From: Sulfurimonas sp. HSL3-1
GTDB lineage: Bacteria; Campylobacterota; Campylobacteria; Campylobacterales; Sulfurimonadaceae
Assembly (NCBI RefSeq): GCF_039645995.1
Contig: NZ_CP147920.1
Coordinates: 1,674,001-1,738,000 of the forward strand
Direction: 5' to 3'
DNA length: 64,000 nt
Shown: positions 47,433 through 55,673 of the stretch, piece after piece
Layout: each line of letters opens with the position of its first letter
How positions within the stretch are numbered: the stretch's first letter is position 1
Position numbers and translations under genes: made by a program
The notes under the pieces: model-generated
What the model was told of the DNA's origin: nothing
The model's input: only the letters and a program-made list of their open reading frames with translations
Databases searched by the model: none

Positions 47433-49265
47433 CCAGAGCATCTCTTTGCGCAGGAGCTGCCGGTTTTTCCGGAAGCTCTGGTGGACCTGCTCCAGGATGC
47501 GCAGCAGCGCCCCCGCCGTATCGATGGCGAAGGGACCTTTGTTGAGCATGACGCACTCCGCCCGCCCCGCCATCGCCGCGTCAGTGATCTCGGCGCGGCT
47601 GGGGAGGTTGTTCTTCATCTGGCTCTCGAGCACCTGCGTCGCCCAGATCACGGGGAGGTGTGCCGCGCTGCAGAGATCGAGCAGGCTCTCCTGAATGGTG
47701 GCGAGGTTCTCGAAACCGGTTTCGATCGCCAGGTCGCCCCGGGCGATCATCACCCCGCTGCGCTCCCACAACAGCAGCTGTTCCAGGATGCGCGGCATTC
47801 GGAAAACCGCGTGCCGGGTCTCGATCTTGGGCACGATACCGATATGGCCGCACGTCTCCGCCTGCAGGAGCGCCTGCAGGTCGGCGACGTCCCGGTCCGT
47901 CTGGCAGAAGGAGAGGCCGAGCATATCGGCATAGTGTTTGACGGCGCGCAGGTTCTCCCGGTCTGCCGGGGTCAGGGCCGGGATGTTCAGGTAGGTATCG
48001 GGGAGGTTGATCCCCTTCTCCTCCTTGAGCAGCGTCCCGCCCGGTTTCGCCTGGGTCACCCGGCAAAGCACGCCGTCCGCTTCGACTTCATGCACCGAGA
48101 GACCGATCTTGCCGTCATCGATGTAAATCCGGTCACCCGGACGAACGTAGGAGGCGAATGCCGGCAGCGTACAGGAGATCTGTGCCGGTACGGCCGTCTT
48201 GCCCGTCTCGTCCCGGATCGCGGCACACCCCTCCGCATCCGTCGCGGTAATACGTAAAGTGTCCCCCGTAAAGAGCCGGATGCGTTCGGGCTGGACGACA
48301 CAGCCCCGCACGTACCCCTTCCGGCCGCCGCCTGAGACCTTGCAGCTTTCGTCGACGGCGACCTTCTTGCTGATGACACCCGTCACCCCCTCCCCGTCGC
48401 GCTGCATGATCCTTACCTTGGCGTGCCGGCCGTTGATGTCCATCACTTTCAGCACGTCGCCTTCTGCAAGTTTGTCGAAGAGGCTCCTCTCCAGTGCGAG
48501 CTGCCCCGGGATCCTCGCACGGGTATTGGGATCGGTACGCTCGGAGATGGTCTGTGCAGGCAAGGGGCGGATCAAAATCGTCTTTTCGCGCTTGTTGCTG
48601 CCGAGCACGACGGGCAGCTTCAGCCGCCGGATCCGCCCGGTGCGTATCTTCGGCCCCGCCAGGTCGACAAAGATCTTCAACGTCTCCTCCGCGGGCCGCG
48701 TTTCGTTCAGCGCCAGGATGACATCGGCCATCCCCTGCCAGACGGCGGGATCGTCGTGCGCGGTATTGATGCGGAAGAGATTGACCCCGGCTGCCGAGAG
48801 GCCCCGGATCAGTTCCCCGCCGTTGCGGGCGGCGTCGGAGGGGAGCGTCACCATGACCGCCGTCGTCTGCTCCGCCGCGTCCGCAGCGCCTTTGCCGCCA
48901 AAGAGGGCCCGGCTGTTCTGCGCGATCATCTCCTGTGCCGCGGCGATGCCGAGGTGGTGGAACGCCGCCGTCTCCTCCGGGGAGATCTCCCCCCGTCCCA
49001 GTGACGAGGAGAGCTGGTCGTAGAGCGTATCGACACTGGCGGCGACGTGGGCGTAGGAGCGTCCGAGCGAGGAGAGCGAGAGCAGGAAAAGCTTCTCCTG
49101 CAGCTCCGTCCAGTCTTTGGAGCGGAGGATGAGATATTGCCTGAGATTGAGAAGGCTCCGGTAGTGCGGGTGGTTCCGGTCGGTCCCGTGACGGGCCGCG
49201 AGCAGGTCGCTCCGAAGCTCTTCGAAGATATCGAGAGCCGATTGCATCAAAGTTCTATCCAGCAT
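47400..49265 (-). CDS. Atypical pyruvate kinase (621 aa)
   Basis: Catalyses PEP + ADP to pyruvate + ATP in related enzymes. The first ~135 residues are a helical extension not found in common pyruvate kinases. The barrel then starts TAVMVTLPSDAARN and contains LFRINTAHDD (substrate Arg/Asn), LAGPKIRTGR, the catalytic Lys in GIVPKIETRH, and VMIARGDLAIETGFENLATIQ. WATQVLESQMKNNLPSRAEI is followed by CVMLNKGPFAIDT where canonical enzymes have VMLSGETA. The B domain is enlarged and the C-terminal allosteric domain is missing. It may be a divergent, unregulated enzyme or act on a related substrate. Confidence 0.8.
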   Translation of the reverse strand: MLDRTLMQSALDIFEELRSDLLAARHGTDRNHPHYRSLLNLRQYLILRSKDWTELQEKLFLLSLSSLGRSYAHVAASVDTLYDQLSSSLGRGEISPEETAAFHHLGIAAAQEMIAQNSRALFGGKGAADAAEQTTAVMVTLPSDAARNGGELIRGLSAAGVNLFRINTAHDDPAVWQGMADVILALNETRPAEETLKIFVDLAGPKIRTGRIRRLKLPVVLGSNKREKTILIRPLPAQTISERTDPNTRARIPGQLALERSLFDKLAEGDVLKVMDINGRHAKVRIMQRDGEGVTGVISKKVAVDESCKVSGGGRKGYVRGCVVQPERIRLFTGDTLRITATDAEGCAAIRDETGKTAVPAQISCTLPAFASYVRPGDRIYIDDGKIGLSVHEVEADGVLCRVTQAKPGGTLLKEEKGINLPDTYLNIPALTPADRENLRAVKHYADMLGLSFCQTDRDVADLQALLQAETCGHIGIVPKIETRHAVFRMPRILEQLLLWERSGVMIARGDLAIETGFENLATIQESLLDLCSAAHLPVIWATQVLESQMKNNLPSRAEITDAAMAGRAECVMLNKGPFAIDTAGALLRILEQVHQSFRKNRQLLRKEMLWSVADAPEDGL

Positions 49266-49299
49266 ACCGATATCTTACCGTGAAGGCGTTTCAAATCGG

Positions 49300-50577
49300 T
49301 TACGTTTTACTGCCCATTTCTGCGGCACGCCGCACGATATCCATGCCGTAACGCTCCCGCATCTTCATAACCGCGCCGTCGAGCCGCTGCATCTTCCGGT
49401 CCTCCTCGAGGGTGAACATATCGACCGCCTTGGGATCGTGGTGGAGGAACTTCGTCGCGCTCATGGCGATGTAGGTAACGGCCGCGTTCGGATAGCAATC
49501 GAGCTCCCGGAACTTCTCCAGGGCGAAGGCGGTGATAAAACGCTCGTTGAAAAAGCGGTAGACGGTGTACTGTTTCTTGCTGCGCAGCCTCCCTTCGTAC
49601 CCGATGCTGAAGTAGAAGGTCGTGGGGTTGACGCCCAGGCGGGCGATGGTATGCGTCCAGTGGCGCACCATCACCCGCACGCGGCGGTAGAACTCGTCGC
49701 GTGCGCGGATGGGGCGGTCCATGCTGCGCGACATCCCGATCCCCTTGCGGCTGCGGCGGGGGTTGATCCCCTCCCCGTCACGCCCGCTCATACGGGCATA
49801 GAGGTCCCGCCCGTGCCGCCCCCAGCTCGCAAACAGGTGCGGGCTCGCCACGGCCTCGCCGACGGTGGTGATGCCGTAACGCGCCAGCTTCTTCCCGAAG
49901 GCCCTGCCGACCCCCGGGAACTCCCCGACGGGGACGTCGCGCGTAAAGTCGTCGATCTCGTCATCGTAGACGACCCGCAACCCGTAGGGCTTCACCGTTG
50001 AGGTCGCCAGCTTCGCGATCCATTTGGCGTTGCTCGCCCCGATGGAGACGGGCAGCAGCAGCTCCTTCGTCACCTTCTCCTGGAGGTAGCGGATAAAATC
50101 GGGCATGTCACGCTCCTCGACCCAGCCCGTGACGTCGCCGAAAAGCTCGTCGATGCTGTACTGCTCCACCAGCGGGATCTCCTTGGCCAGCATCTCCATC
50201 ATTTCGTGCGACAGGGTGTGGTAGAGCAGATGGTCCGGGGGGACGAGGATCGCCCGGGGGCAGAGCTGCAGCGCCTCGCGGATGGTCATGGCCGTCTTGA
50301 CGCCGCAGGCCCGTGCCTCGTAGCTGGCCGTCGTCACGATCCCCCGGATGCGCCCGGCGTCGAAAAAGTAGTTCGAGGCGTCGTGCTCGGCGTGAAAGAG
50401 CGTCGGGACGAAGGCCCCCTGGTTGAGCTGGATGAGCTTCTTCTCCTTTGCCGGTTTCGCGTCAAAGATAAACGGGTCCCCCCGCCCGCCGACGATCACG
50501 GGCTTGCCCACGAGATCGGGGTTGCGGGTGCGTTCGGCGGAGACAAAAAAGCTGTCGAGGTCGAGGTGCAGTATCAT
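49300..50577 (-). CDS. Y-family DNA polymerase (DinB-like)
   Basis: A 425-residue translesion polymerase homologue. The catalytic acids are in LDLDSFFVSAERT and in QYSIDELFGDVTG. The fingers motif IVTTASYEARACGVKTAM is present, but about 45 extra residues (containing GDPFIFDAKPAKEKKLIQ) lie between GKPVIVGGR and it. The thumb helix-hairpin-helix is EFPGVGRAFGKKLARYGI, followed by a little-finger region. No typical clamp-binding pentapeptide is seen at the C-terminus (RRAAEMGSKT). Monocistronic by spacing. Confidence 0.9.
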   Translation of the reverse strand: MILHLDLDSFFVSAERTRNPDLVGKPVIVGGRGDPFIFDAKPAKEKKLIQLNQGAFVPTLFHAEHDASNYFFDAGRIRGIVTTASYEARACGVKTAMTIREALQLCPRAILVPPDHLLYHTLSHEMMEMLAKEIPLVEQYSIDELFGDVTGWVEERDMPDFIRYLQEKVTKELLLPVSIGASNAKWIAKLATSTVKPYGLRVVYDDEIDDFTRDVPVGEFPGVGRAFGKKLARYGITTVGEAVASPHLFASWGRHGRDLYARMSGRDGEGINPRRSRKGIGMSRSMDRPIRARDEFYRRVRVMVRHWTHTIARLGVNPTTFYFSIGYEGRLRSKKQYTVYRFFNERFITAFALEKFRELDCYPNAAVTYIAMSATKFLHHDPKAVDMFTLEEDRKMQRLDGAVMKMRERYGMDIVRRAAEMGSKT

Positions 50578-50620
50578 ACCGCCATGATACGGCCAAATGC
50601 GGACGGCGGGCCGTTTTATT

Positions 50621-51166
50621 TCACGGCGCCATCCCCTGCTGCGGCGGGAAGAGGCATCGCAGCAGTACGGGCGGCATCGGCACGCCGTCGTCCGAGAGCG
50701 TGTAGCGGATCCCGACCGTGTCGTCCACCGTCATCATCCCCGCGAAAAGCGAGGGAGGGGTGATGCCGAAGCGGCTCATTTTCGTTTTGAACGTCCCCGA
50801 AATCACCCCATCTTCCATACGGTCCGGCGTGGCGGCGACCTGCGTTTCATGGCTTCCGATGCGCATCACCCCTTCCAGCGAACCGTCCTCTTTTTGGGCC
50901 CGCAGCGTGAAAAGAACGGGACACTCCCGGTCGACGCCGAAAGCCTCATAGGCGTCGTTGTCCAGCGCCTCGTTCCCGCTTTTGAGCGTTTCGATGACCA
51001 GGGCGACCTGCAGCGTGTCGACCCTGCCGTTTTCCTGCACCATGTAAACGCGGACACTCTCCGACGCCAACTTCCAGTCATGCAACGAGGAGGTGCCGTT
51101 GACCTCAATGCTCCCTGCGGCCCATACGGTCTGCATCACGACCATCAAAAACCAAATAGCTTTCAT
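50621..51166 (-). CDS. YceI-like periplasmic protein
   Basis: A 181-residue exported protein: a short signal peptide (KAIWFLMVVMQTVWAAG) and a lipocalin-like YceI domain with GTSSLHDWKLAS, the VDTLQVALVIETLKSGNEAL strand and DAYEAFGVDRECPVLFTL. YceI proteins bind amphiphilic or polyisoprenoid ligands. The ATG at 51166 is preferred since the signal peptide starts there; an upstream frame extension to 51334 lacks a plausible start. Confidence 0.8.
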   Translation of the reverse strand: MKAIWFLMVVMQTVWAAGSIEVNGTSSLHDWKLASESVRVYMVQENGRVDTLQVALVIETLKSGNEALDNDAYEAFGVDRECPVLFTLRAQKEDGSLEGVMRIGSHETQVAATPDRMEDGVISGTFKTKMSRFGITPPSLFAGMMTVDDTVGIRYTLSDDGVPMPPVLLRCLFPPQQGMAP

Positions 51167-51336
51167 CGCTTCTCCCCCTCCTCGGAACACGCGGGGCGCC
51201 TCTTTTCCGCACCGCGCCATTGTAAAAAGTGTAACACAAAAATGCCGTGCGGCCGGAGAAAGAGACAGCGGTACCGCCATATGGCGTTCTGCCCTCTTTT
51301 GCGCTTTTGCGCGCAAAGTGCCATAGACTTGCACTT

Positions 51337-51636
51337 ATGAAACGCACTATCGACGCCGAAGAGATCCGGATCCTTTTTTTTACCACCTACTTTCTTTACG
51401 GCAGAAGCAAATACGGCAGCAGCGAGCGGGGAGACGTACGCCTGGGGAGGATGGGGGCGTACCGGGGAGTGATGCAGCTCTGCCGCGCGGCGATGGACGC
51501 CCCTTCGCCCTGCCTGCGCAGTGCGATGATCGAGGGGTGCCGCCGGCTGGAAGCGCAGGCGGAGGGGCTTCCCGAAGGCACGTTCAAAACCGCCTACCTC
51601 GAAACCCTTGCCGTCTTGCAGCGGCGCATCGCGTAA
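51337..51636 (+). CDS. Hypothetical protein (99 aa)
   Basis: A basic helical protein beginning MKRTIDAEEIRILFFTTYFL. It has Cys pairs in QLCRAAMDAPSPCLRSAMIEGC and a Leu-rich C-terminal helix. No family recognised. A TAGACT box ends 7 nt before the ATG and no ribosome-binding site is seen, so the transcript may be leaderless. It is divergent from the YceI-like gene and convergent with the ankyrin gene. Confidence 0.55.
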   Translation: MKRTIDAEEIRILFFTTYFLYGRSKYGSSERGDVRLGRMGAYRGVMQLCRAAMDAPSPCLRSAMIEGCRRLEAQAEGLPEGTFKTAYLETLAVLQRRIA

Positions 51637-51648
51637 ACCGAAAGCGGC

Positions 51649-52098
51649 CTAGAACATCCCCATCATCGAGGTGCGGCCGAACTTCTGCACCAGCATTGCC
51701 GCCGTCCCGCCGCGCTCGTTGGCGATGGAGGTATCGGCCCCGGCGTCGAGGAGCGTTTTGCACAGCTCGGGCATATCGTCCATGATGCTCTCCATCAGCG
51801 GCGTCCAGCCCACGCCGTCTTGTTTGTTGATGTCCGCGCCGTGGGTAAGCAGGTACGCCACCATGTCGCGGCGGTCGCGGCGGATGGCGATGTGCAGCGG
51901 GGTCCAGCCGTACTTGTTCTGCAGGTTGATATTGCCGCCGTTTTCGAATACCGCTTCGAACGCTTCAAGGTCATTCATGTAGACAATGTCCTCCAGCAGG
52001 TCGAACAGTCCCCCCTCGGGGTGGGAGGCGTAATCCAGAATGCGCTCTTCGATCTCCGGCGCCATCTTGTCCAGGATCTCCAGTTTATGATCGTCCAT
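51649..52098 (-). CDS. Ankyrin-repeat protein (149 aa)
   Basis: A soluble protein with about three ankyrin repeats in residues ~50-140: NKYGWTPLHIAIRRDRRDMV, GVGWTPLMESIMDDMPELCK and a degenerate ERGGTAAMLVQKFG, each preceded by a GADIN/GADTS turn. The N-terminal ~45 residues are acidic and helical. Probably a protein-binding adaptor; partner unknown. No signal peptide. Divergent from the ech operon. Confidence 0.88.
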   Translation of the reverse strand: MDDHKLEILDKMAPEIEERILDYASHPEGGLFDLLEDIVYMNDLEAFEAVFENGGNINLQNKYGWTPLHIAIRRDRRDMVAYLLTHGADINKQDGVGWTPLMESIMDDMPELCKTLLDAGADTSIANERGGTAAMLVQKFGRTSMMGMF

Positions 52099-52202
52099 TC
52101 TCGACTCCTTGTTAAATGTAAAGCTTTTCCTATTATACAGTCCGCCGCTTTTTTATACACCCGCGCTACCCCCGCCGTAGTCGTTTTGTGATGTAATGAG
52201 AG

Positions 52203-52208
52203 TACAAT
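52203..52208 (+). promoter_or_regulatory. Candidate -10 box of the ech operon
   Basis: TACAAT lies 34 bp before the preferred echA start, with a T-rich stretch near -35 but no TTGACA. It is the only promoter-like site in the gap between the ankyrin gene and echA. Confidence 0.4.
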
Positions 52209-52242
52209 AGCAAAAACCACGGACGAACGGAGTTTGGCAGAA

Positions 52243-54003
52243 ATGATGGTTTTTATACTGCTTTTATCACCGATGATTGCGGCACTGGCACTCTTTGCCC
52301 TCCCCTCGCTGCGGGGGCGCTATGCCGTGGCGACGCTGCTGTTCGGCGTGCTCTCGGTAGCGGCCCTCTCTCTCTTCCTGCACCCTGAAGCGCAGCCGTT
52401 CGCCATTACACCGGGAATGGGCACCCTGATCGAGGCCGCCGACATCGTTTTGCTCTTCTATTTCCTCTTCCAGGGGGTAAAACACCGCTCCCCTCCGGTT
52501 CTGCTGCTCGCGTTGATTCAGCTGCCGCTCTACCTCTGGGCCGTTGCGATCACCCCGGCAGAGGCCCCGGCGCTGGTCGTGGACGATCTCTCGCGTTTCA
52601 TGTTCCTCATCATTAACATCGTCGGCGGCGCCATCGTCCTCTACGCGGTCGAGTATATGCGCCGCGAAAAAAGCAGTGAAGGGAAACAGCGCCTTTTCAT
52701 CGCCTATCTGATGCTCTTCCTCGCCGTCATGAACGCCATCGTCATCGCCGACGACATCCTGCTCTTCTTCTTCCTCTTCGAGATGACGACGCTGGCCTCT
52801 TACCTCCTGATCGCCTTCCGCGGCGATGCTGCCGGCCGCCGGAACGCCCTGCGCGCGCTCTGGATGAACCAGGTCGGCGGGGTGTTCCTGCTTTTGGGCG
52901 CCCTGGCCGCAGCCTACGGGCCGGGCAGCGCGACCTTCAGCGGCCTGCTGCAGGGCGGCGGCGGGCTGCTGCTGCCCGCCCTGGCCCTGCTCGCCATGGC
53001 CGCCCCGGTCAAGGGGGCTTCGCTCCCCTTTGACGGGTGGCTGCTCGGCGCCATGGTCGCCCCCACCCCGGTCAGCGCCATGCTGCACTCGGCGACGATG
53101 GTCAAGATCGCCCCCTTCCTGCTCCTCAAGCTCGCCCCGGGGCTCGGAGGCACCCTGCCCGGTACCCTTTTGGCCCTCTTCGGCGCCCTGGTCTTCGTCG
53201 CCGCTTCCTACCTGGCGCTGTCGCGCAGCCTGCTCAAGGAGATCCTCGGCTACTCGACCGTCGCCCTGCTGGGGCTGATGATGAGCCTGGCCGCCGTCGG
53301 CACGCCCGAGAGCATGCAGCTCGCGATGGCGCTGATGCTCTTCCACGCCCTTGCCAAGGCGCTGCTCTTCCTCGCCGCGGGCGCGCTTGAGAAGGATTTC
53401 GGCCTCAAAGACGTCGAGCAGATGAAAGGGCTGCTGCAGTACGCCCCCCGCAGCGTCGGTTTCCTGTTGTTCGGCTTCTTCTCCCTCACCCTGCCGCCTT
53501 TCGGCCTCTTTATGGGGAAACTCTTTGCCATCGCCTCCGTCGCGTCGCTGCTGCATACGCAGCCGTGGTTCGTCGTGGTGCTGACGGGCATCGCCGTCGG
53601 CAGCGCCCTGCTGGTGCTGCTCTATTTCAAGATTGCCGCCGCACTCCTCGCCGCCGCCCCGGACACCCTCACCATCGAACGCGAAATGATGCCCCCCGGC
53701 TTCGCCGCCCCGCTGACCGTTTTGACCCTGCTCAGCCTCGCAGCGGCGGGCGGCTACATGCTGCAGCAGCACAGCAGCCTCCTCTGGCTGCTGGCGCTGC
53801 CCGTACTGATTGTCGCCCTGCTGCCGCTGCTGGCGCGCTCCCTTCAGCGCTTCGACCGCGTCATGCCTTACCGCTGCGGTGAAAAGAGCGAGTTTGACGG
53901 CGCCCTCTTTTACGTAGAACCTTCGGCGGCCGCGGCACGGAGCCTGCAATGGGGCTTCGGCCTGTTCTTCGCCGCCGTGGCCCTCTCGGGAGCGCTCACA
54001 TGA
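52243..54003 (+). CDS. echA: Ech-type hydrogenase subunit A (NuoL/Mrp-like ion pump)
   Basis: A 586-residue polytopic subunit of the proton/sodium-pumping antiporter family, about 14-16 spans. Key residues are kept: the Glu in LLFFFLFEMTTLASYLLI, a Lys in AAPVKGASLPFDGWLLGAM, His and Lys in VSAMLHSATMVKIAPF, and the C-terminal PYRCGEKSEFDGALFY seen in HyfB/EchA. In the complex it moves ions during H2/ferredoxin chemistry. ATG 52243 (10 nt after CGGAG) is preferred to the TTG at 52234, which directly abuts that site. Overlaps echB as ATGA. Length and gene order match EchA. Confidence 0.9.
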   Translation: MMVFILLLSPMIAALALFALPSLRGRYAVATLLFGVLSVAALSLFLHPEAQPFAITPGMGTLIEAADIVLLFYFLFQGVKHRSPPVLLLALIQLPLYLWAVAITPAEAPALVVDDLSRFMFLIINIVGGAIVLYAVEYMRREKSSEGKQRLFIAYLMLFLAVMNAIVIADDILLFFFLFEMTTLASYLLIAFRGDAAGRRNALRALWMNQVGGVFLLLGALAAAYGPGSATFSGLLQGGGGLLLPALALLAMAAPVKGASLPFDGWLLGAMVAPTPVSAMLHSATMVKIAPFLLLKLAPGLGGTLPGTLLALFGALVFVAASYLALSRSLLKEILGYSTVALLGLMMSLAAVGTPESMQLAMALMLFHALAKALLFLAAGALEKDFGLKDVEQMKGLLQYAPRSVGFLLFGFFSLTLPPFGLFMGKLFAIASVASLLHTQPWFVVVLTGIAVGSALLVLLYFKIAAALLAAAPDTLTIEREMMPPGFAAPLTVLTLLSLAAAGGYMLQQHSSLLWLLALPVLIVALLPLLARSLQRFDRVMPYRCGEKSEFDGALFYVEPSAAAARSLQWGFGLFFAAVALSGALT

Positions 54004-54818
54004 GCTGGGTCATGATTCTCCTCGCCCCCCTGCTCGGCGGCCTCGTCTACGGTGCGGAGCGTGTGCTGCGTGCGCGGATGCAGCGCCGTCAGGGACCGCC
54101 CCTGCTGCAGCCCTTCTATGACATGTTCAAGCTGATGGACAAGCGCACCCTCATCATCCATGCTCCCCACGCCCTGCTGGCGGTGGCCCACTTCCTGCTG
54201 CTCTGGCTCGCGGTGGGGGCGCTTTTTGCCGGATGGAACCTGCTCTACATCGTCTTTTTGCACCTCTTCGCCCTGATTGTCCTGGTCCTGGCGGGCTACA
54301 GCGTGCGCTCACCCTATTCGCAGGTGGGAGCCAACCGCGAACTCGCCGCCCTGGCCGCCTATGAGCCCATATTGGTGCTCCTCGCCGTCGGCTTCTACCT
54401 CGTCTCGGGCAGCTTCGACGTCAGTGCGATCCTGGAACACGGCGGCTACCTGGCACAGATGCCGCTGCTCTTCGCCGCGCTGCTGATCATCCTGCCCATC
54501 AAGCTCAAAAAGTCCCCCTTCGATACCGTCGAAGCGCACCAGGAGATCGTCGGGGGCGTCGAAGTCGAATACAGCGGGCTCTTCTACGAGTTCCTTTACA
54601 TGGCGCGTTTCCTGGAGTACCTCTTCGTTTACGGCCTTGTTTTCCTCTTTGCCGGGGCGTCGCCGCTGCAGGGGGTAGCGCTCGTGCTGGCCGTTTTCCT
54701 CCTCGTCAATCTCGTCGACAACGCCACCGCGCGGGTCAGAACCGACCAGATGATAAAGATCATCTATGCCACGGCGTTTATAATGGCAACAGCCAATATC
54801 ATCTGGATCAGCCTATGA
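54000..54818 (+). CDS. echB: Ech-type hydrogenase subunit B (NuoH-like)
   Basis: A 272-residue membrane subunit homologous to NuoH/HyfC, with about eight spans. It shows LLGGLVYGAERVLRARMQRR followed by QGPPLLQPFYDMFKLMDK, the membrane-peripheral-arm contact loop, and the acidic segment KKSPFDTVEAHQEIVGG with VEVEYSG. It anchors the hydrogenase module and forms part of the ion path. It starts inside the echA stop and ends 4 bp into echC. Confidence 0.94.
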   Translation: MSWVMILLAPLLGGLVYGAERVLRARMQRRQGPPLLQPFYDMFKLMDKRTLIIHAPHALLAVAHFLLLWLAVGALFAGWNLLYIVFLHLFALIVLVLAGYSVRSPYSQVGANRELAALAAYEPILVLLAVGFYLVSGSFDVSAILEHGGYLAQMPLLFAALLIILPIKLKKSPFDTVEAHQEIVGGVEVEYSGLFYEFLYMARFLEYLFVYGLVFLFAGASPLQGVALVLAVFLLVNLVDNATARVRTDQMIKIIYATAFIMATANIIWISL

Positions 54819-55342
54819 AATTTTTCAGCGCCTTTCGGAAAAAATCCCCCTGGATCCTCCACTACAACGCGGGCAGCTGCAACGGCTGCGATATCGAGAT
54901 CCTCGCCGCGCTGGGACCCCGCTATGACCTGGAGCGCTTCGGCGTCATCAATACCGGCAACCCCAAGCAATCCGACATCTTCCTCGTCACGGGCCCCGTC
55001 ACCTACCGCTCCCGCGAACGGCTCGTGGAGCTCTACTGCCAGATCCCCGAACCGAAAGTCGTCATCGCCGTCGGTTCCTGCACGGCGGCGGGCGGGGTGT
55101 TCCGCGGCATGTACAACGTCGAGGACGGCATCGACCGCTACATCCCCGTCGACGTCTATGTTCCGGGCTGCGCCTCCTCGCCCCAGCTCATCATCGACGC
55201 CCTCGTGGAAGGGGTGCAGATTCTGGAGACAAAGAGCAAGGCGATCGAAACCCCCTTCAAACTTTTCGGCGCCGTCGAAACGATTGCCGGGAAACTCAGC
55301 CGCCTCAAAATGGCACGAAAGGTCAACGATGCAGAAAATTGA
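54815..55342 (+). CDS. echC: Ech-type hydrogenase small subunit (NuoB-like)
   Basis: A 175-residue subunit holding the [4Fe-4S] cluster next to the NiFe site. Cluster ligands are in YNAGSCNGCDIEI (C-x2-C), VAVGSCTAAGG and VPGCASSPQ, the four-Cys pattern of the group 4 small subunit. The end is charged (KMARKVNDAEN). It overlaps echB by 4 bp and echD by 14 bp. Confidence 0.95.
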   Translation: MKFFSAFRKKSPWILHYNAGSCNGCDIEILAALGPRYDLERFGVINTGNPKQSDIFLVTGPVTYRSRERLVELYCQIPEPKVVIAVGSCTAAGGVFRGMYNVEDGIDRYIPVDVYVPGCASSPQLIIDALVEGVQILETKSKAIETPFKLFGAVETIAGKLSRLKMARKVNDAEN

Positions 55343-55673
55343 AACGACACTGGACGCGCTGCTGGGTGACCTTGGCGCTTTTTACGACCCCAAAACATGG
55401 CACTTCCTCACCGTCAACGGGATCGACCTGGGCGAGGGGAAAATAGAGCTGCAGTGGATCTTCTCCCGCTACGGCGCCAAGAACGACGTTGTCGTCTACT
55501 ACGCGCTGAGCGACTACGATACCGCGGTCCCCTCCGTCGTGCCCGTCATCCCCTCCGCCTTCCTGGGCGAACGGGAGGTCGTCGATATGTTCGGACTCCA
55601 TGTCGAAGGGACCGCGGGCGGCCTCTACCTCGACGAAGACTCCCAGCCTCATCCGCTAAGGGGGGATGCATGA
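55329..55673 (+). CDS. echD: Ech-type hydrogenase subunit D (NuoC-like)
   Basis: A 114-residue NuoC-related subunit. It keeps the core strand pair (GKIELQWIFSRYGAKNDVVV), PSVVPVIPSAFLGEREVVDM and FGLHVEG, then DSQPHPLRGDA, near the usual NuoC-type C-terminal motif. ATG 55329 lies inside the end of echC and the stop overlaps the echE ATG. It bridges the large subunit and the membrane part. Length matches EchD and is shorter than HycE-type fusions, where this domain is joined to the large subunit. Confidence 0.88.
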   Translation: MQKIETTLDALLGDLGAFYDPKTWHFLTVNGIDLGEGKIELQWIFSRYGAKNDVVVYYALSDYDTAVPSVVPVIPSAFLGEREVVDMFGLHVEGTAGGLYLDEDSQPHPLRGDA

